From positions 50,701,651 through 50,765,650 of the forward strand of contig NC_065571.1 of assembly GCF_937616625.2 (NCBI RefSeq): a stretch of 64,000 nucleotides of DNA, given 5' to 3'. The first letter of the stretch is position 1; each line of letters begins with the position of its first letter. Shown here in pieces: positions 1-10,545 of this stretch. The DNA comes from Mercurialis annua (Eukaryota > Streptophyta > Magnoliopsida > Malpighiales > Euphorbiaceae). Under the pieces are notes generated by a model. That model was given only the letters and a program-made list of their open reading frames with translations. It was not told the origin of the DNA and searched no databases. The position numbers and the translations under genes are program-made.

Positions 1-68
1 TTCAAATCATAATCTTAATTTTCTTGACATTAAGAGAGAATAATTTCCTTTTTATTCATTTATGACAG

Positions 69-2160
69 GGACTTTAGTTTCAACAAATTGACAGGACGAG
101 TACCAACCTCTTTCCAGAATTTGACTTCATTGCAATATCTGTAAGGTTTTGATTGTTCTGTTGTACTTATATGTTCTTCTACTTGTTAAGGAAGTTGTAT
201 GGTATGGTCTATTAGATTGTCTTAAAAAAATGATCATATCCTAGGTATCTCGGAAGCAATACCTTGAGCGGAGAGCTACCTGCAGATCTCATCGGTCCAC
301 AGCTACTTGCATTGTGAGTAACCCCGGCTTAAGTTTAAATTTACGCAAGATAATGTATCATCCTAAACCAATATCATTCAACCAAATCCACTTGAATGAA
401 CTACATTTTTTCGTTGATCACGTGCTGGCAGAGATGTTTCATTCAATCCTCTCTCTGGAAACCTGCCACAGAATTTTGCAAAACTTGGATTATCCATGTA
501 AGTTATTAAACATTTATCTTCTCTTATAAAACCACTTTATGTATGCTCAAACTCTGATTGCTGAACATATGATATGATGTTGTGTGTTCTCCAGGGTTAC
601 TGTTGGAACTTCCATTAATGCAAATGGTCTACAAGAAAGGTACTATTATGTTGCTTTCTTTAACTTCCATTGAAATCAAATGGTTTTTCTCTGTTTGCTT
701 TTCTTTAATTAATATTGTAACGGTGGAAACAGCAAGGTTTCCGGGATGTTACGGTGCCTTCAAGCTGATACACAATGCAGCTATAAAATTCCATCAAGTA
801 AGTGAAGTTGAACTATATACAAACATAAAAAAACACATGAAATTTATCAAAGTTCTTGAGAATTATTCAGTTGATGCTCTTTTTATTGCAGCTTCATTTT
901 CTATCAAGTGTGGAGGCAAAAGCCAAATATCTGCATCTGATGTTAAATATGATGATGATGTGGAAACCCTCGGAGCTGCGTCACTATACGCAAGCTCTCA
1001 GAATATGTGGGCTGTAAGCAATACTGGGAATTTCATCTCGAACCCTGCACCGAAGTACATAGTACAGACACAGTCTCAAATCACAGGAACTTTAGAGTCT
1101 GAACTGTATCAAACTGCTAGGATTTCGCCAAGCTCGCTTAGGTACTATGGTCTGGGATTAAAGAATGGGAGATACAGAATTGAGCTTCACTTTGCAGAGA
1201 TCGCAATGGATGATGATGACTCCCGGTCCTGGAAAGGCCTCGGCAGGCGCTTATTCGATGTTTATATTCAGGTATGCTTGCATTGCAAGTAATTAACCAA
1301 TTGCACAGCCCGAGTATCCGATAAATATATAACGAGTGAGACATGATTAAGTACAGGGGAAGAAAGTGGCTGAAGACTTGAACATACAAAAAGAAGCCGG
1401 AGGATCGAAAAGAGCATTGATTAAAAGCTTTGAAGCAAATGTGACGAACACAATCATGGACATTCACTTCTTTTGGGCTGGTAAAGGAACTTGCTGCATA
1501 CCACAACAAAGCACCTACGGACCTTTAGTCTCAGCAATTCATGTTTCTCAAGGTTCTATAAATTACACCTTTTTTTAGATTACAACTTCCATTAAAGAAT
1601 AATTTGTCGGTTTTTAAATTGCATTATAATGATTTATTTATTTCAAAGTGGCATCTGACGTTATTAAAAAAATAACAAAATGGACCCTCCTTTAACAAAT
1701 TTTTATTCTGTTGTTACTCATGCCGGCGTGAACAATACGTAGCATTTACGTGACAATGACACATGGTTCATTTTGTAATTTTTATGACTTTAAATTTCAA
1801 ATTGAAGAAATAATTTACATCCAAACTGAAAACTGAATAAAATGTCACGAATGTACCATATAACGTGGTGAAAAACTATCATTAAAATTCAAATTAAAAA
1901 TCGAGTTTGACATGAGGATCAAAACTGTATATTTGGTCATTACTGAATAAATGTTTTTCCTTTTCATTTCTAACTTTGCTATACATTTTACAGTTTCTGA
2001 TGGTAAAGAATCTTCCAAGAGCCAGAAGAAAAAAGTGGGAAAAATAGTGGGAATAGCAGTAGGATGTGCAGCTGGGGTAGTGATCATCTCATCTATAATA
2101 TATCTATTGTGGACTAAACAATCTACAAAAACACATCCAAATCCAAAGAAACCTACCTAG
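69..2160 (+). CDS. LRR-malectin receptor-like protein lacking a kinase domain (5' partial)
   Basis: The 5' end lies outside the window. I read eight exons: 69-140, 245-313, 432-497, 595-639, 733-797, 892-1271, 1357-1552 and 1994-2160, all with GT-AG borders and compatible phases. The first three (72, 69 and 66 nt) are single-LRR exons of the kind seen in LRR-RLK subfamily VIII-2, with cores such as LSGELP and LSGNLP. Exons 5-7 encode a malectin-type domain: a CGG start, then RYYGLGLKNGRYRIELHFAE, WAGKG and YGPLVSAI. The last exon gives a basic stretch, a transmembrane segment (IVGIAVGCAAGVVIISSIIY) and a tail of about 19 residues before TAG. Family members normally continue into a serine/threonine kinase; no kinase sequence follows here. 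It could be a real receptor-like protein at the plasma membrane or a truncated relic. The splice sites and reading frame are clean, which argues against long decay. Confidence 0.82.
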
Positions 2161-4122
2161 CCAATTTTAATGCAACAATTGGCTCCTACAATACCCAAGA
2201 TTCAGTTTTTTATTTTCATTTGTGTGTTTTTATTTAAATTGTATAATATAAGAGATGTTAAGGTGATGGAGAAAACTGATATTATAATTTTAATTTTTAA
2301 CTAAAGCTTTTAAATTTGTCAATTTAAGTCTATTTTCCATATTTGACTTTTAATTATAGACATTTATTCAACTCAATGGTCTAGTCATCCAAAATGACTA
2401 ATATTTTTATAAAGACTTGAAAAAAGTATTGTTTTTGGATGAATAACTTTCAAATTGAGTGTTTACTATATGTGAAAGGGAAAAGGTGCATGTATTACTC
2501 TAATATTTTATCATAGGTATACTTTGACCCTTAATGTTTTGGAAGCGCAAATATGATCCTAGCGTTTTCTTTCCTCACAATTTTAATATCCGACTTAATG
2601 GATATTTAAACACTCATTAGCTTTGCTGATATGTAATTAAAAAAGGCAATAAAACGGTGACATGACAATAAGTAAACGGAAAAAGGTGCATATATATCAT
2701 CCTAATATTTTATCATGGGTCTACATTGACTTTTAATATTTTTTGAAGTGCAAATATGATCCTAATTTTTGTTTATTCACAATTTTAACAACCGACTTAA
2801 CATGTGTTTAAACACCCATTAATTTTCCTTATTATAGAGTTATGAAGATTGAAGAAAAAGTGTGTGTTTAAGTGTTTTTTCTTTACTTTTAATTTTTAAA
2901 TCGTTTTTGTTCAAATTATCTCTAACTTAAAAAGGAGTTTAGGTTCATTATTTATTTTTACTACGGATAAGTACTGTAGTTAATTATAATTGTATTAGTA
3001 TAATAGTAAAAATTAATATATGAATATTAATCCCTCTTAATCATAATATATGCCGCTTTGATGAAATGTCTTTGGTTCATAAAATTTGTCAATAAATTAA
3101 GAGAGTGTTTATATATTTATTTTTCAAATCTATCCTTTATTAACTTATTAAAAGAATAAAAATAAAAAATAAATTATAAAATTCAATGTAAAGTTAATTT
3201 AATAATACATTTATAAATTTAAATATAATAATTTAAACACTCGTCTAGTCATTTGTTAAAATTGGAAGAAAATAAAATATTGGAGTCATATTTGCACTTC
3301 AAAAAACATAAGGGCCAAAGTGGACTTATGTAAAATATTAGGATCATATATGCATGTTTTCTCCATTTGCTTATTGCTATGTCAATGTCTTATGAATTTT
3401 TTAATTACAATCAGGAAAACTAGCTAGTGTTTTAACATCTGTTAAGTCGGATGTTAAAATAGTGAGAAATAAAAAAAATAGAGCCATATTTGCGCAAAAA
3501 ATATTAAAGGTTAAAATAGACTCATGACAAAACATCAAAACCATAAATGTAATTTTTATTTGAAATGTATTTATTAAAAATAAATTAAAATTGACAATTT
3601 TAATTATTTTTTTTATTAAAACTGAAAAAGTACAAAAGAAGTTGCCTTCTGTGAGTAATGTGTGTACTTGTTTTAAAATATGATTTTCGATAGTTCTCAT
3701 TTTTTAGCACTTGTAGAAAGAATTGAACTCGCAATTTTAATAGTTTATTGCCCAACACTTATATCACTTGAATAGTTATCATTCTTGTTTTTATTTTTTA
3801 TTTTATAAAAATGGAGATGACACAAATTCTTAATATCATCATGGTTAATAAGAGTAATATATAGTGATGGTATTTTATCCATATCAGATATCTTATATTC
3901 ATAAACTAAATTCTTAATAATTTTATATCATATATTATCTCTTATAATCCTTTCATATTGAATAATTTAATAATTACACATTGTATATTTAGTGTTATAA
4001 ACAAAAAAAGCTATTGGTAAAAGAAAGCTTCAAATAGAAAAAGGAATTAGAATTTCAGCTCTTTTATTACATGTAATTCTATTGATTTATGACTTATATT
4101 CTTAATCTTCTACTACTAGTTT
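2161..4122. other. AT-rich intergenic DNA downstream of the receptor gene
   Basis: No coding region is visible. The first 100 bases are probably the 3' UTR of the receptor gene. Most of the stretch is taken by the fold-back repeat described separately (2478-3555). The remainder is simple AT-rich sequence up to the target duplication of the LTR element at 4123-4127. Confidence 0.7.
2478..3555. repeat. Fold-back element with compound arms of about 330 bp
   Basis: The left arm (2478-2822) holds two diverged direct copies of a unit of about 145 bp, at 2478-2620 and 2677-2822. Both start near AAAAGGTGCAT, pass through CTAATATTTTATCAT and GCAAATATGATCCTA, and end in CGACTTAA. The right arm (3232-3364 and 3421-3555) is the same arrangement in reverse complement, and the spacer between the two units is inverted as well. 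The loop is about 410 bp and shows no coding sequence. This fits a non-autonomous fold-back or MULE-like DNA element. I found no clear target duplication. Confidence 0.7.
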
Positions 4123-4327
4123 CTAAGTGATACCGACCTAATAATATTCGAACTCCAAGCATCGCCTAACGAATGCTATGCTCGCCCAACGAGCCTCCAA
4201 ATCTCCCATCGCCCATATCTATCTCGGGCGGACTCATCCCGGTCTGCCATCTAGGCGACCTCATCCACTCCGTTCCCTGACACCCACTACCCGGGATAAT
4301 CGGAAACGTGCCTTCACCATTATCAAT

Positions 4328-4350
4328 AATCGTGGGGCAAACCCACGATT
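4328..4350 (+). promoter_or_regulatory. Hairpin in U3 of the LTR just upstream of the TATA box
   Basis: AATCGTGGG (4328-4336) and CCCACGATT (4342-4350) form a perfect 9-bp stem with a 5-nt loop, about 30 bp before the TATA box. The same sequence is in the 3' LTR. It could be a protein-binding palindrome or an RNA structure; the function is unknown. Confidence 0.5.
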
Positions 4351-4378
4351 TACCAGATAACCACCGCCTTAAACTCAT

Positions 4379-4387
4379 TATAAAAGG
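4379..4387 (+). promoter_or_regulatory. TATA box of the LTR promoter
   Basis: TATAAAAGG lies inside the 5' LTR, about 280 bp before the gag-pol ATG. Transcription would be expected to start about 30 bp downstream, which defines the U3/R border near 4410. The 3' LTR has the same box. Confidence 0.7.
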
Positions 4388-4587
4388 AAGCCACCGAACG
4401 CTGAGAAGGGTAAGCAGAAATCAGACTTAAATACTCTTACATTCATTTACCTACCAAAAAACCCTCTCTGACTTAAGCATCGGAGTGGCTTTCAGGCTGA
4501 GCAAGCCTGAGGTCCTTTGAGCTTATATTTGTTACTTGTGCAGGAAAAATAGTACAGGCGACCCCTTAAAGATCGACTTGTATCATT

Positions 4588-4604
4588 TGGTGCGGTGAGC
4601 GTGG
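4588..4604 (+). other. Primer binding site complementary to tRNA-Phe
   Basis: TGGTGCGGTGAGCGTGG starts two bases after the 5' LTR. It is the reverse complement of the 3' end of plant tRNA-Phe (…CCACGCUCACCGCACCA) as I recall that sequence. It would prime minus-strand DNA synthesis. Confidence 0.85.
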
Positions 4605-4660
4605 AACTTATTAGTTTCGTCGTTCCTTTTAGATACTTTTCAGAATTTGCTTTTTCAAGA

Positions 4661-7600
4661 ATGGATCCCCCACAAGATAATACTCTACCAGCTACCAACC
4701 GAGAAGACAGGGAAACAGAACCACCGGCCCTAAATCTGTTTCCCCCAACCAGCGAAGAAGGAGAAACCAGCGACCCCCTGGCGATAAGACAGACGATGCC
4801 TCCGATAGCCATAGCACCAGATGAAGGGCCAATCAACAACCAAGCAATGTTCAAGGCTTTCCTAGAAATCACCAGTCTACTCAAAGATATCAAACAGAGT
4901 ATCTCGTTAAAATCGCCAGAACAGGGATCAGCGAAATCACCAGTACAGAAGTCAACGTCAACCATGGACAAGGGAAAAGAACCAATGCGAGAGGAAGATG
5001 CCCCTGAAAATTCCGCAAGGAAACAAAATGCCCCCATCATAATTCCAGACGAAGAACGTTGGATGGATGAACAACACACCCTCAAAGGCGGAGAAGAGCA
5101 TCTGGAGGAAAAAGTCCGCCAAGTCATGAGCAGGCTTGGAATAAGATGTGAAGACGTGGACATCTCTCTTCGAAGTGACTCACCACTCGCAGATTTCATC
5201 ATCTCTCACGAGTTCCCTACAAAGTTCAGATACCCCCCAAATTTGGAGTCGTACGATGGAACAGGCTGTCCCAAGAGCCATATTCACAAATTCCAAGCGG
5301 TGATCAATGTTCAGACAAACTTGGATCACGTACTATGTAAACTTTTTCCTACTACCTTAAAAGGTCTGGCGCAGGAATGGTACCAGAGTTTAAAGCCAGG
5401 ATCAGTACTGACGTTCAAACAATTCTCAGGACTTTTTCAGGCTAGATTCGTAGCATGCATCCCTCAAAAGAAGCTATCCACAGATCTGCTGGCCATCATG
5501 CAATGGGAAGGAGAGACACTCAGGAAGTACGTAGAAAGATTCAATAAGGAGGCGATGCAGATAGAAGACCTGAGCCAGGAGATCGCCTACACAGCATTAC
5601 TCAATGGAACTACCAACTCCGACCTACGAAAGGAATTATTGGCTAAATCACCAAAATCATTTACCACACTGATGACCATCGCACATACACAGATCAGGGT
5701 GGATGATGGCCAGAGAGAAATAGAGAATCGCCTCGGACGGGTAGAAGAACGAACGTTTGCAGAAAGAAGAAATGGGGACAGATCGCCCATAGGAAATAGG
5801 TTCGGAGAAAAAGGCAATGACCATTTCAGAAACAAAAGGAAAAAAGACGAAGATAGGCGATATACGCCCCTGAACACAACCAGAACCAACGTACTGTTTT
5901 GGGTAAAAGACAGCCGAGAGAAGGTCAGATGGCCAAGGAAGATGAACGTTGCATCAGCCAGCAAAAGAGACAATAGCAAATACTGTGAATTTCACAGAGA
6001 CAACGGCCACACCACAGATGAATGCTGGCACCTGAAGGAGGAGATAGAGAAATTGATAGAAAGGGGATCCCTTTCCCAGTTCGTAAAAAGGGACACCGAA
6101 GCCAGAGAGACAGAATCAGAAAGAAAGAAAGAGCGGAAAGAAGAAATCGCCAGAAGACCCAGACCAGAGCCAGCAGGCGTGGTTAATGTAATAATGGGCG
6201 GATCGACCGGAGGAGACAGCAATACTACAAGGAAGAAAGCTGCAAGAACAGTCTACTCGGTTAGCCCAGGTGCACCGAATGCTAAGAAATTCAGAAGCGT
6301 ATCTTTTTCGGAGGTCGATAGTCATGGCTTATCAGTCCCCCATGAGGACGCCCTAGTTGTCAAGGGGCGACTCAACAATTTCGAGGTATCTCGGATGCTC
6401 GTAGACACGGGAAGTTCGGTAAACATGATCACGATGGAGGTGTTCGGCAGAATTGGGCTCAAGAAAGAAAATTTGACACATGTTACTACTCCACTAGTGG
6501 GACTAGGAGGCAAATCTGTACAGGTGGAAGGATCACTGGAGATAAACATCCAACTGGGGGATGGAGAGATCTACAAAGAGATCCGAGCAGAATTCATGGT
6601 GGTCAATATGGATTTCGCATACAATGCAATTCTCGGAAGGCCACTCTTGCACGATACATGCGCATCCATTTGCATGAGGTACCTACTGATGAAAATCCCA
6701 ACCAGAGAAGGCGATGCCGAAGTCAGAGGATGCCAAAAGTCAGCCAGAGAAGCATACTTTACAGCTCTCAGGAAGGTACATATAACCTTGCCAGTACTAA
6801 CAATGGAACCTCCAGAGAAGAAGGAAAGGGCGGAGCATTATGGGCGAACTGAGAAAATCGAATTATCCCCAGGAAAGGAGATAGAAGTGGGAGATGAGCT
6901 GGAAGAAAAAATCAGACGATCTCTGACCGAAAACCTCAGATCGCTTGGAGACTCCTTTGCCTGGACAACAGACGAATTGATCGGAGTAGACCCGGACGTC
7001 ATATGTCATCGGTTAAACATAGCGACCGACGCGAAGGCAGTGATACAAAAGAAGAGAAGGCACTCGCCCGAAAAACAACTCGCCATCGCAGAAGAGATCG
7101 CCCGGTTAAAAGCAGCAAACGTGATCAAAGACGCCTATTACCCCAAGTGGGTAGCAAATGTGGTGATGGTAAAAAAGTCCAATGGCACTTACCGAATGTG
7201 CGTGGACTTCACAGATCTGAATAAAGCATGTCCCAAAGATAGTTTCCCACTTCCACACATTGATCAGTTAGTAGACTCCACAGCAGGTCACGCCCTCTAC
7301 ACATTCCTAGATGCCAAGGCGGGATATCACCAGATACCCATGGCACCTGAAGATCAGGAGAAGACGGCCTTCATAACGGACCAGGGATTATTTTGTTACA
7401 AGATGATGCCCTTCGGTTTGAAGAACGCAGGAGCCACATATCAGCGGCTGGTGAACTCAATATTCAGAGATCAGATAGGAAAACACATGGAAGTTTATGT
7501 GGATGACATGATTATCAAGAGCATCCGAGCTGAAGACCACCCAACAGATGTGAAGATAGTCCTGGAGACGTTAAAGAGATACCAGCTAAAACTCAATCCG

Positions 7601-10048
7601 GAAAAGTGCGTGTTCGGAGTACCGGCAGGCAAGTTCTTGGGGTACATGGTCTCTCAGAGGGGTATCGAGGCTAACCCAGATAAAATCGAAGCGGTCTTAA
7701 AAATGACACCGCCACGGAGCATACATGAAGTCCAGAAGCTCAACGGCCGGATCACTGCTCTAGGTCGATTCATGTCCTGCTCGGCAAAACGATGCCTGCC
7801 TTTCTTCAAAACCCTGAAACAGATCAAGAACTTCACATGGACCGCAGAATGCCAGCAGGCGTTTGAAGAATTGAAAAGCTTCCTATCCTCGCCCCCACTG
7901 TTGGCGAGACCGGATCCGGGCGACGTGTTATATTTATACATCTCTTGCTCTGACGAAACAATAGCAGCAGTATTGGTGTCGGAAAAAGGAGGCGAACAAT
8001 ACCCGATCTACTATATTAGCAAAGTACTCAGAGATGCGGAGCTGAGATACCCGAAGTTGGAGAAGCTGGCGCTATGCGTATACACCGCCACCATCAAGCT
8101 CCGACATTACTTCGAAGGACACCAAGTCATTGTACGGACCGACCAACCACTACGAAAAATCCTCCAGAAGGCAGAAACAAGTGGACGCATAGCAGAATGG
8201 GCCGTCAAAATAGGAAGTCTGGGCGTTATCTATGAAGCTCGGAAAGCACTGAAAGCACAAGCACTAGCCGACTTCTTCGCTGAACTAACATTCAAAGAAC
8301 CCATGGAGGACAAAACGACTCCCTGGGAGATGCACGTCGATGGAGCAGTTTGCGGAGAAGGAGCAGGCATCGGAGTCGTGCTCAAAGGACCAGGAAAAAT
8401 CCAAATGGAATACTCAGCAAGACTCGAGTTTCCAGCCTCCAACAACGTTGCGGAATATGAGGCGCTGATAACAGGGTTGCAACTATGCGAAGAGCTCAAC
8501 ATCTCCGAAGTCCAGATCTGCAGTGATTCACAACTGGTCGTGAACCAAGTCTCGGGGAACTTCGAGGTAAAGGAAGCTACATTGAAGAAGTACGCCAAGC
8601 AGGCCAAAACCTTCTTTGCCAATAATGGGCGATCCTGGTCGCTACAGCAAATACCCAGAGCAATGAATGGAAGATCCGACGAATTGGCAAAGTGGGCAGC
8701 AACGAAGAATTACGACCCAATGAGAAACATTCCTCATGAAATCAAACGACAACCTAGCTTTCAAGAAGAAGTTGAAGAAGGCGAAGTACTGATGGTAGAA
8801 GGGGAAGAAACCTGGATGTCCCCCCTCACAGCATACCTGGCTAATGGAATACTCCCCGAGGATAAGAAGGAAGCCAAAAGGATAGTGATACTTTCATCAA
8901 AGTTCGGAATATACAACGGCCAGCTGTACAAACGGTCATTCACCCATCCCTGGCTAAGATGTGTGAACAAAGAAGAAGGGGAGTACATCATGAAAGAATT
9001 ACATGAGGGGACCTGCGGAGCACATGACGGAGCATCAACACTGGTCAGGAAAGCACTACTACAAGGCTATTATTGGCCCACGATGAAAGAACAAGCTACA
9101 ACGCTAGTAAGGGGATGCTGGCCTTGCCAGCAACATGCCTTGGTACCAAGAAAGCAAGCTTCAGAAATGAAACCCATCGGCAGTGCATGGCCGTTCGCCC
9201 AGTGGGGTATGGACATCCTGGGACCTCTCCCTTTGGCGACAGGACAACGGAAGTTCCTAGTAGTGGCAATCGACCACTTCACCAAATGGATAGAAGCGGA
9301 ACCACTGGCAAAAATCACACAACAACGCATAACTAACTTTTTCTTTAGATCTATCTTGTGCAGGTTTGGAATACCGAAGGTGCTGATCACAGACAACGGA
9401 AAGCAGTTCGACTCAGCAAAGTTTAGAAAGTTTTGTGCCGAGTATCAAATCGACCTAAGGTTCACTTCGGTTTACCATCCACAATCGAATGGGCAAACCG
9501 AAGTGGCCAACAGAATCCTACTGGCCGGACTAAAAAGAAGACTAGACGAGTGCAAAGGAAGATGGGTAGAAGAACTCTACAGTGTCCTATGGAATTACCG
9601 TACCACCCCTAGAGAATCAACGGGCGAAACACCATTCGCCCTAGCCTATGGAACGGAGGCTGTAATCCCTGTAGAGATCGGCGCACCCACGCCAAGGACA
9701 GAAGACAACCAGCTAAACCTAGAAGAAAACGAAGAAGAGCTCAGGAACAATCTAGATCTCCTGGTTGAAAAAATCAACAGATCAGACATCAGGATGGAAG
9801 CCTACAGACAAAAGATGGCCAAACATTTCAACAGCCATGTAAAGAAAAGAAAATTCAAACTAGGCGACCTAGTCATGCGAAAAACCGAAGTCAAAAAAGG
9901 AGAAGCAGGAAGTGGAAAACTGCAGCCAAACTGGGAAGGACCTTACACCATCAGCGAGGTCATCAAAGAAGGAACATTTAAACTCACCAACTCCATGGGA
10001 AGAATCATACCAAGGACATGGAACGCCAACAACTTGAGGAAAATTTAG
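4661..10048 (+). CDS. Gag-Pol polyprotein of the Tat-type retrotransposon
   Basis: One uninterrupted frame of 1,795 residues; I take the first ATG (MDPPQDN). In order: a retrotransposon Gag domain (about 200-350); a variant zinc knuckle near 440 (CEFHRDNGHTTDEC, with His in place of the second Cys); an aspartic protease with DTGSS at Asp582; reverse transcriptase with YVDD at 946-949; RT-linked RNase H (about 1084-1165, with its acidic residues in SCSDE, KLEKLA and RTDQPL); a second RNase H (about 1225-1350, starting HVDG at Asp1227, with CSDSQL later); and integrase with an H2C2 zinc finger (about 1445-1495), catalytic Asp1518, Asp1578 and Glu1614 (D,D35E spacing) and a C-terminal WEGPY module. 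The dual RNase H is diagnostic of the Tat clade. All catalytic motifs are intact and there is no stop or frameshift, so it may be functional. Confidence 0.95.
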   Translation: MDPPQDNTLPATNREDRETEPPALNLFPPTSEEGETSDPLAIRQTMPPIAIAPDEGPINNQAMFKAFLEITSLLKDIKQSISLKSPEQGSAKSPVQKSTSTMDKGKEPMREEDAPENSARKQNAPIIIPDEERWMDEQHTLKGGEEHLEEKVRQVMSRLGIRCEDVDISLRSDSPLADFIISHEFPTKFRYPPNLESYDGTGCPKSHIHKFQAVINVQTNLDHVLCKLFPTTLKGLAQEWYQSLKPGSVLTFKQFSGLFQARFVACIPQKKLSTDLLAIMQWEGETLRKYVERFNKEAMQIEDLSQEIAYTALLNGTTNSDLRKELLAKSPKSFTTLMTIAHTQIRVDDGQREIENRLGRVEERTFAERRNGDRSPIGNRFGEKGNDHFRNKRKKDEDRRYTPLNTTRTNVLFWVKDSREKVRWPRKMNVASASKRDNSKYCEFHRDNGHTTDECWHLKEEIEKLIERGSLSQFVKRDTEARETESERKKERKEEIARRPRPEPAGVVNVIMGGSTGGDSNTTRKKAARTVYSVSPGAPNAKKFRSVSFSEVDSHGLSVPHEDALVVKGRLNNFEVSRMLVDTGSSVNMITMEVFGRIGLKKENLTHVTTPLVGLGGKSVQVEGSLEINIQLGDGEIYKEIRAEFMVVNMDFAYNAILGRPLLHDTCASICMRYLLMKIPTREGDAEVRGCQKSAREAYFTALRKVHITLPVLTMEPPEKKERAEHYGRTEKIELSPGKEIEVGDELEEKIRRSLTENLRSLGDSFAWTTDELIGVDPDVICHRLNIATDAKAVIQKKRRHSPEKQLAIAEEIARLKAANVIKDAYYPKWVANVVMVKKSNGTYRMCVDFTDLNKACPKDSFPLPHIDQLVDSTAGHALYTFLDAKAGYHQIPMAPEDQEKTAFITDQGLFCYKMMPFGLKNAGATYQRLVNSIFRDQIGKHMEVYVDDMIIKSIRAEDHPTDVKIVLETLKRYQLKLNPEKCVFGVPAGKFLGYMVSQRGIEANPDKIEAVLKMTPPRSIHEVQKLNGRITALGRFMSCSAKRCLPFFKTLKQIKNFTWTAECQQAFEELKSFLSSPPLLARPDPGDVLYLYISCSDETIAAVLVSEKGGEQYPIYYISKVLRDAELRYPKLEKLALCVYTATIKLRHYFEGHQVIVRTDQPLRKILQKAETSGRIAEWAVKIGSLGVIYEARKALKAQALADFFAELTFKEPMEDKTTPWEMHVDGAVCGEGAGIGVVLKGPGKIQMEYSARLEFPASNNVAEYEALITGLQLCEELNISEVQICSDSQLVVNQVSGNFEVKEATLKKYAKQAKTFFANNGRSWSLQQIPRAMNGRSDELAKWAATKNYDPMRNIPHEIKRQPSFQEEVEEGEVLMVEGEETWMSPLTAYLANGILPEDKKEAKRIVILSSKFGIYNGQLYKRSFTHPWLRCVNKEEGEYIMKELHEGTCGAHDGASTLVRKALLQGYYWPTMKEQATTLVRGCWPCQQHALVPRKQASEMKPIGSAWPFAQWGMDILGPLPLATGQRKFLVVAIDHFTKWIEAEPLAKITQQRITNFFFRSILCRFGIPKVLITDNGKQFDSAKFRKFCAEYQIDLRFTSVYHPQSNGQTEVANRILLAGLKRRLDECKGRWVEELYSVLWNYRTTPRESTGETPFALAYGTEAVIPVEIGAPTPRTEDNQLNLEENEEELRNNLDLLVEKINRSDIRMEAYRQKMAKHFNSHVKKRKFKLGDLVMRKTEVKKGEAGSGKLQPNWEGPYTISEVIKEGTFKLTNSMGRIIPRTWNANNLRKI

Positions 10049-10545
10049 TCACAATGGGTCGCCATCAGACATGATTAGTTATTCCTTAAGAAGTAGTATA
10101 ATTAGTCAAGCAGTGTTCAGTTTCAATATTGTATTTCAATTCCTCCAAGTGATGTTTAATCACAGCATTATTTCAATTTCTACAAGTGATATTTCATCAC
10201 ATTACTGTATTTGAATTTATGCAAGTATTTTAATTTACCCTTGCTCGGACAAGGAATTTCCACAGATATCATCTCTTTACCATAGTTGTTGATTACTTAA
10301 AATATTTCCAAAGAGGAGAACTGACGAGTTCATTCCCAAAAAAGGAAAATACACAGTCGAAATATATATATCGCCTAAAATAAAGAGAACATAGAAGCTA
10401 ACTGTCTCAAAAATAAAAAAATAAAAAAGATATATATTAAAAAGAGGGCAAATGCCCCTCATGAAATTACAAAGGAAAATAAAATTCCTAACAAAAGAAA
10501 AGATACAAATGTACAAAGTGCACAACAAAAAAAAAAAAGGGGAAT
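10049..10545. other. Non-coding spacer between gag-pol and the antisense gene
   Basis: AT-rich sequence inside the Tat element with no supported frame. It contains repeated 'CAAGTGATATTT' and 'CATCAC' phrases (10145-10215) and A-rich runs. It probably holds the 3' ends and polyadenylation signals of both the sense pol transcript and the convergent antisense transcript. Confidence 0.5.

Larger units (their letters stand above)
4128..4585 (+). repeat. 5' LTR of the Tat element
   Basis: 458 bp with TG...CA ends and a 6-bp terminal inverted repeat (TGATAC/GTATCA). It carries a TATA box at 4379-4387 and a hairpin at 4328-4350. The matching 3' LTR begins at 13857. Confidence 0.95.

Noticed and set aside
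582..1292. Continuous 236-codon forward frame over the receptor gene
   Set aside because: It reads through introns and enters exon 733-797 in the wrong frame. The spliced model restores the expected LRR-malectin linker and malectin domain.
2161..4122. Possible kinase domain downstream of the truncated receptor
   Set aside because: I looked in all frames for the glycine loop, the catalytic loop and DFG and found none in this AT-rich stretch.
4178..4360. Open frames inside both LTRs (4166-4378 and 13895-14107 minus; 4178-4360 and 13907-14089 plus)
   Set aside because: They lie wholly in LTR U3, have no homology, and repeat only because the LTRs are identical.
4595..4660. Upstream extension of the gag-pol frame
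   Set aside because: No ATG in this stretch and it overlaps the primer binding site. The first ATG is at 4661.
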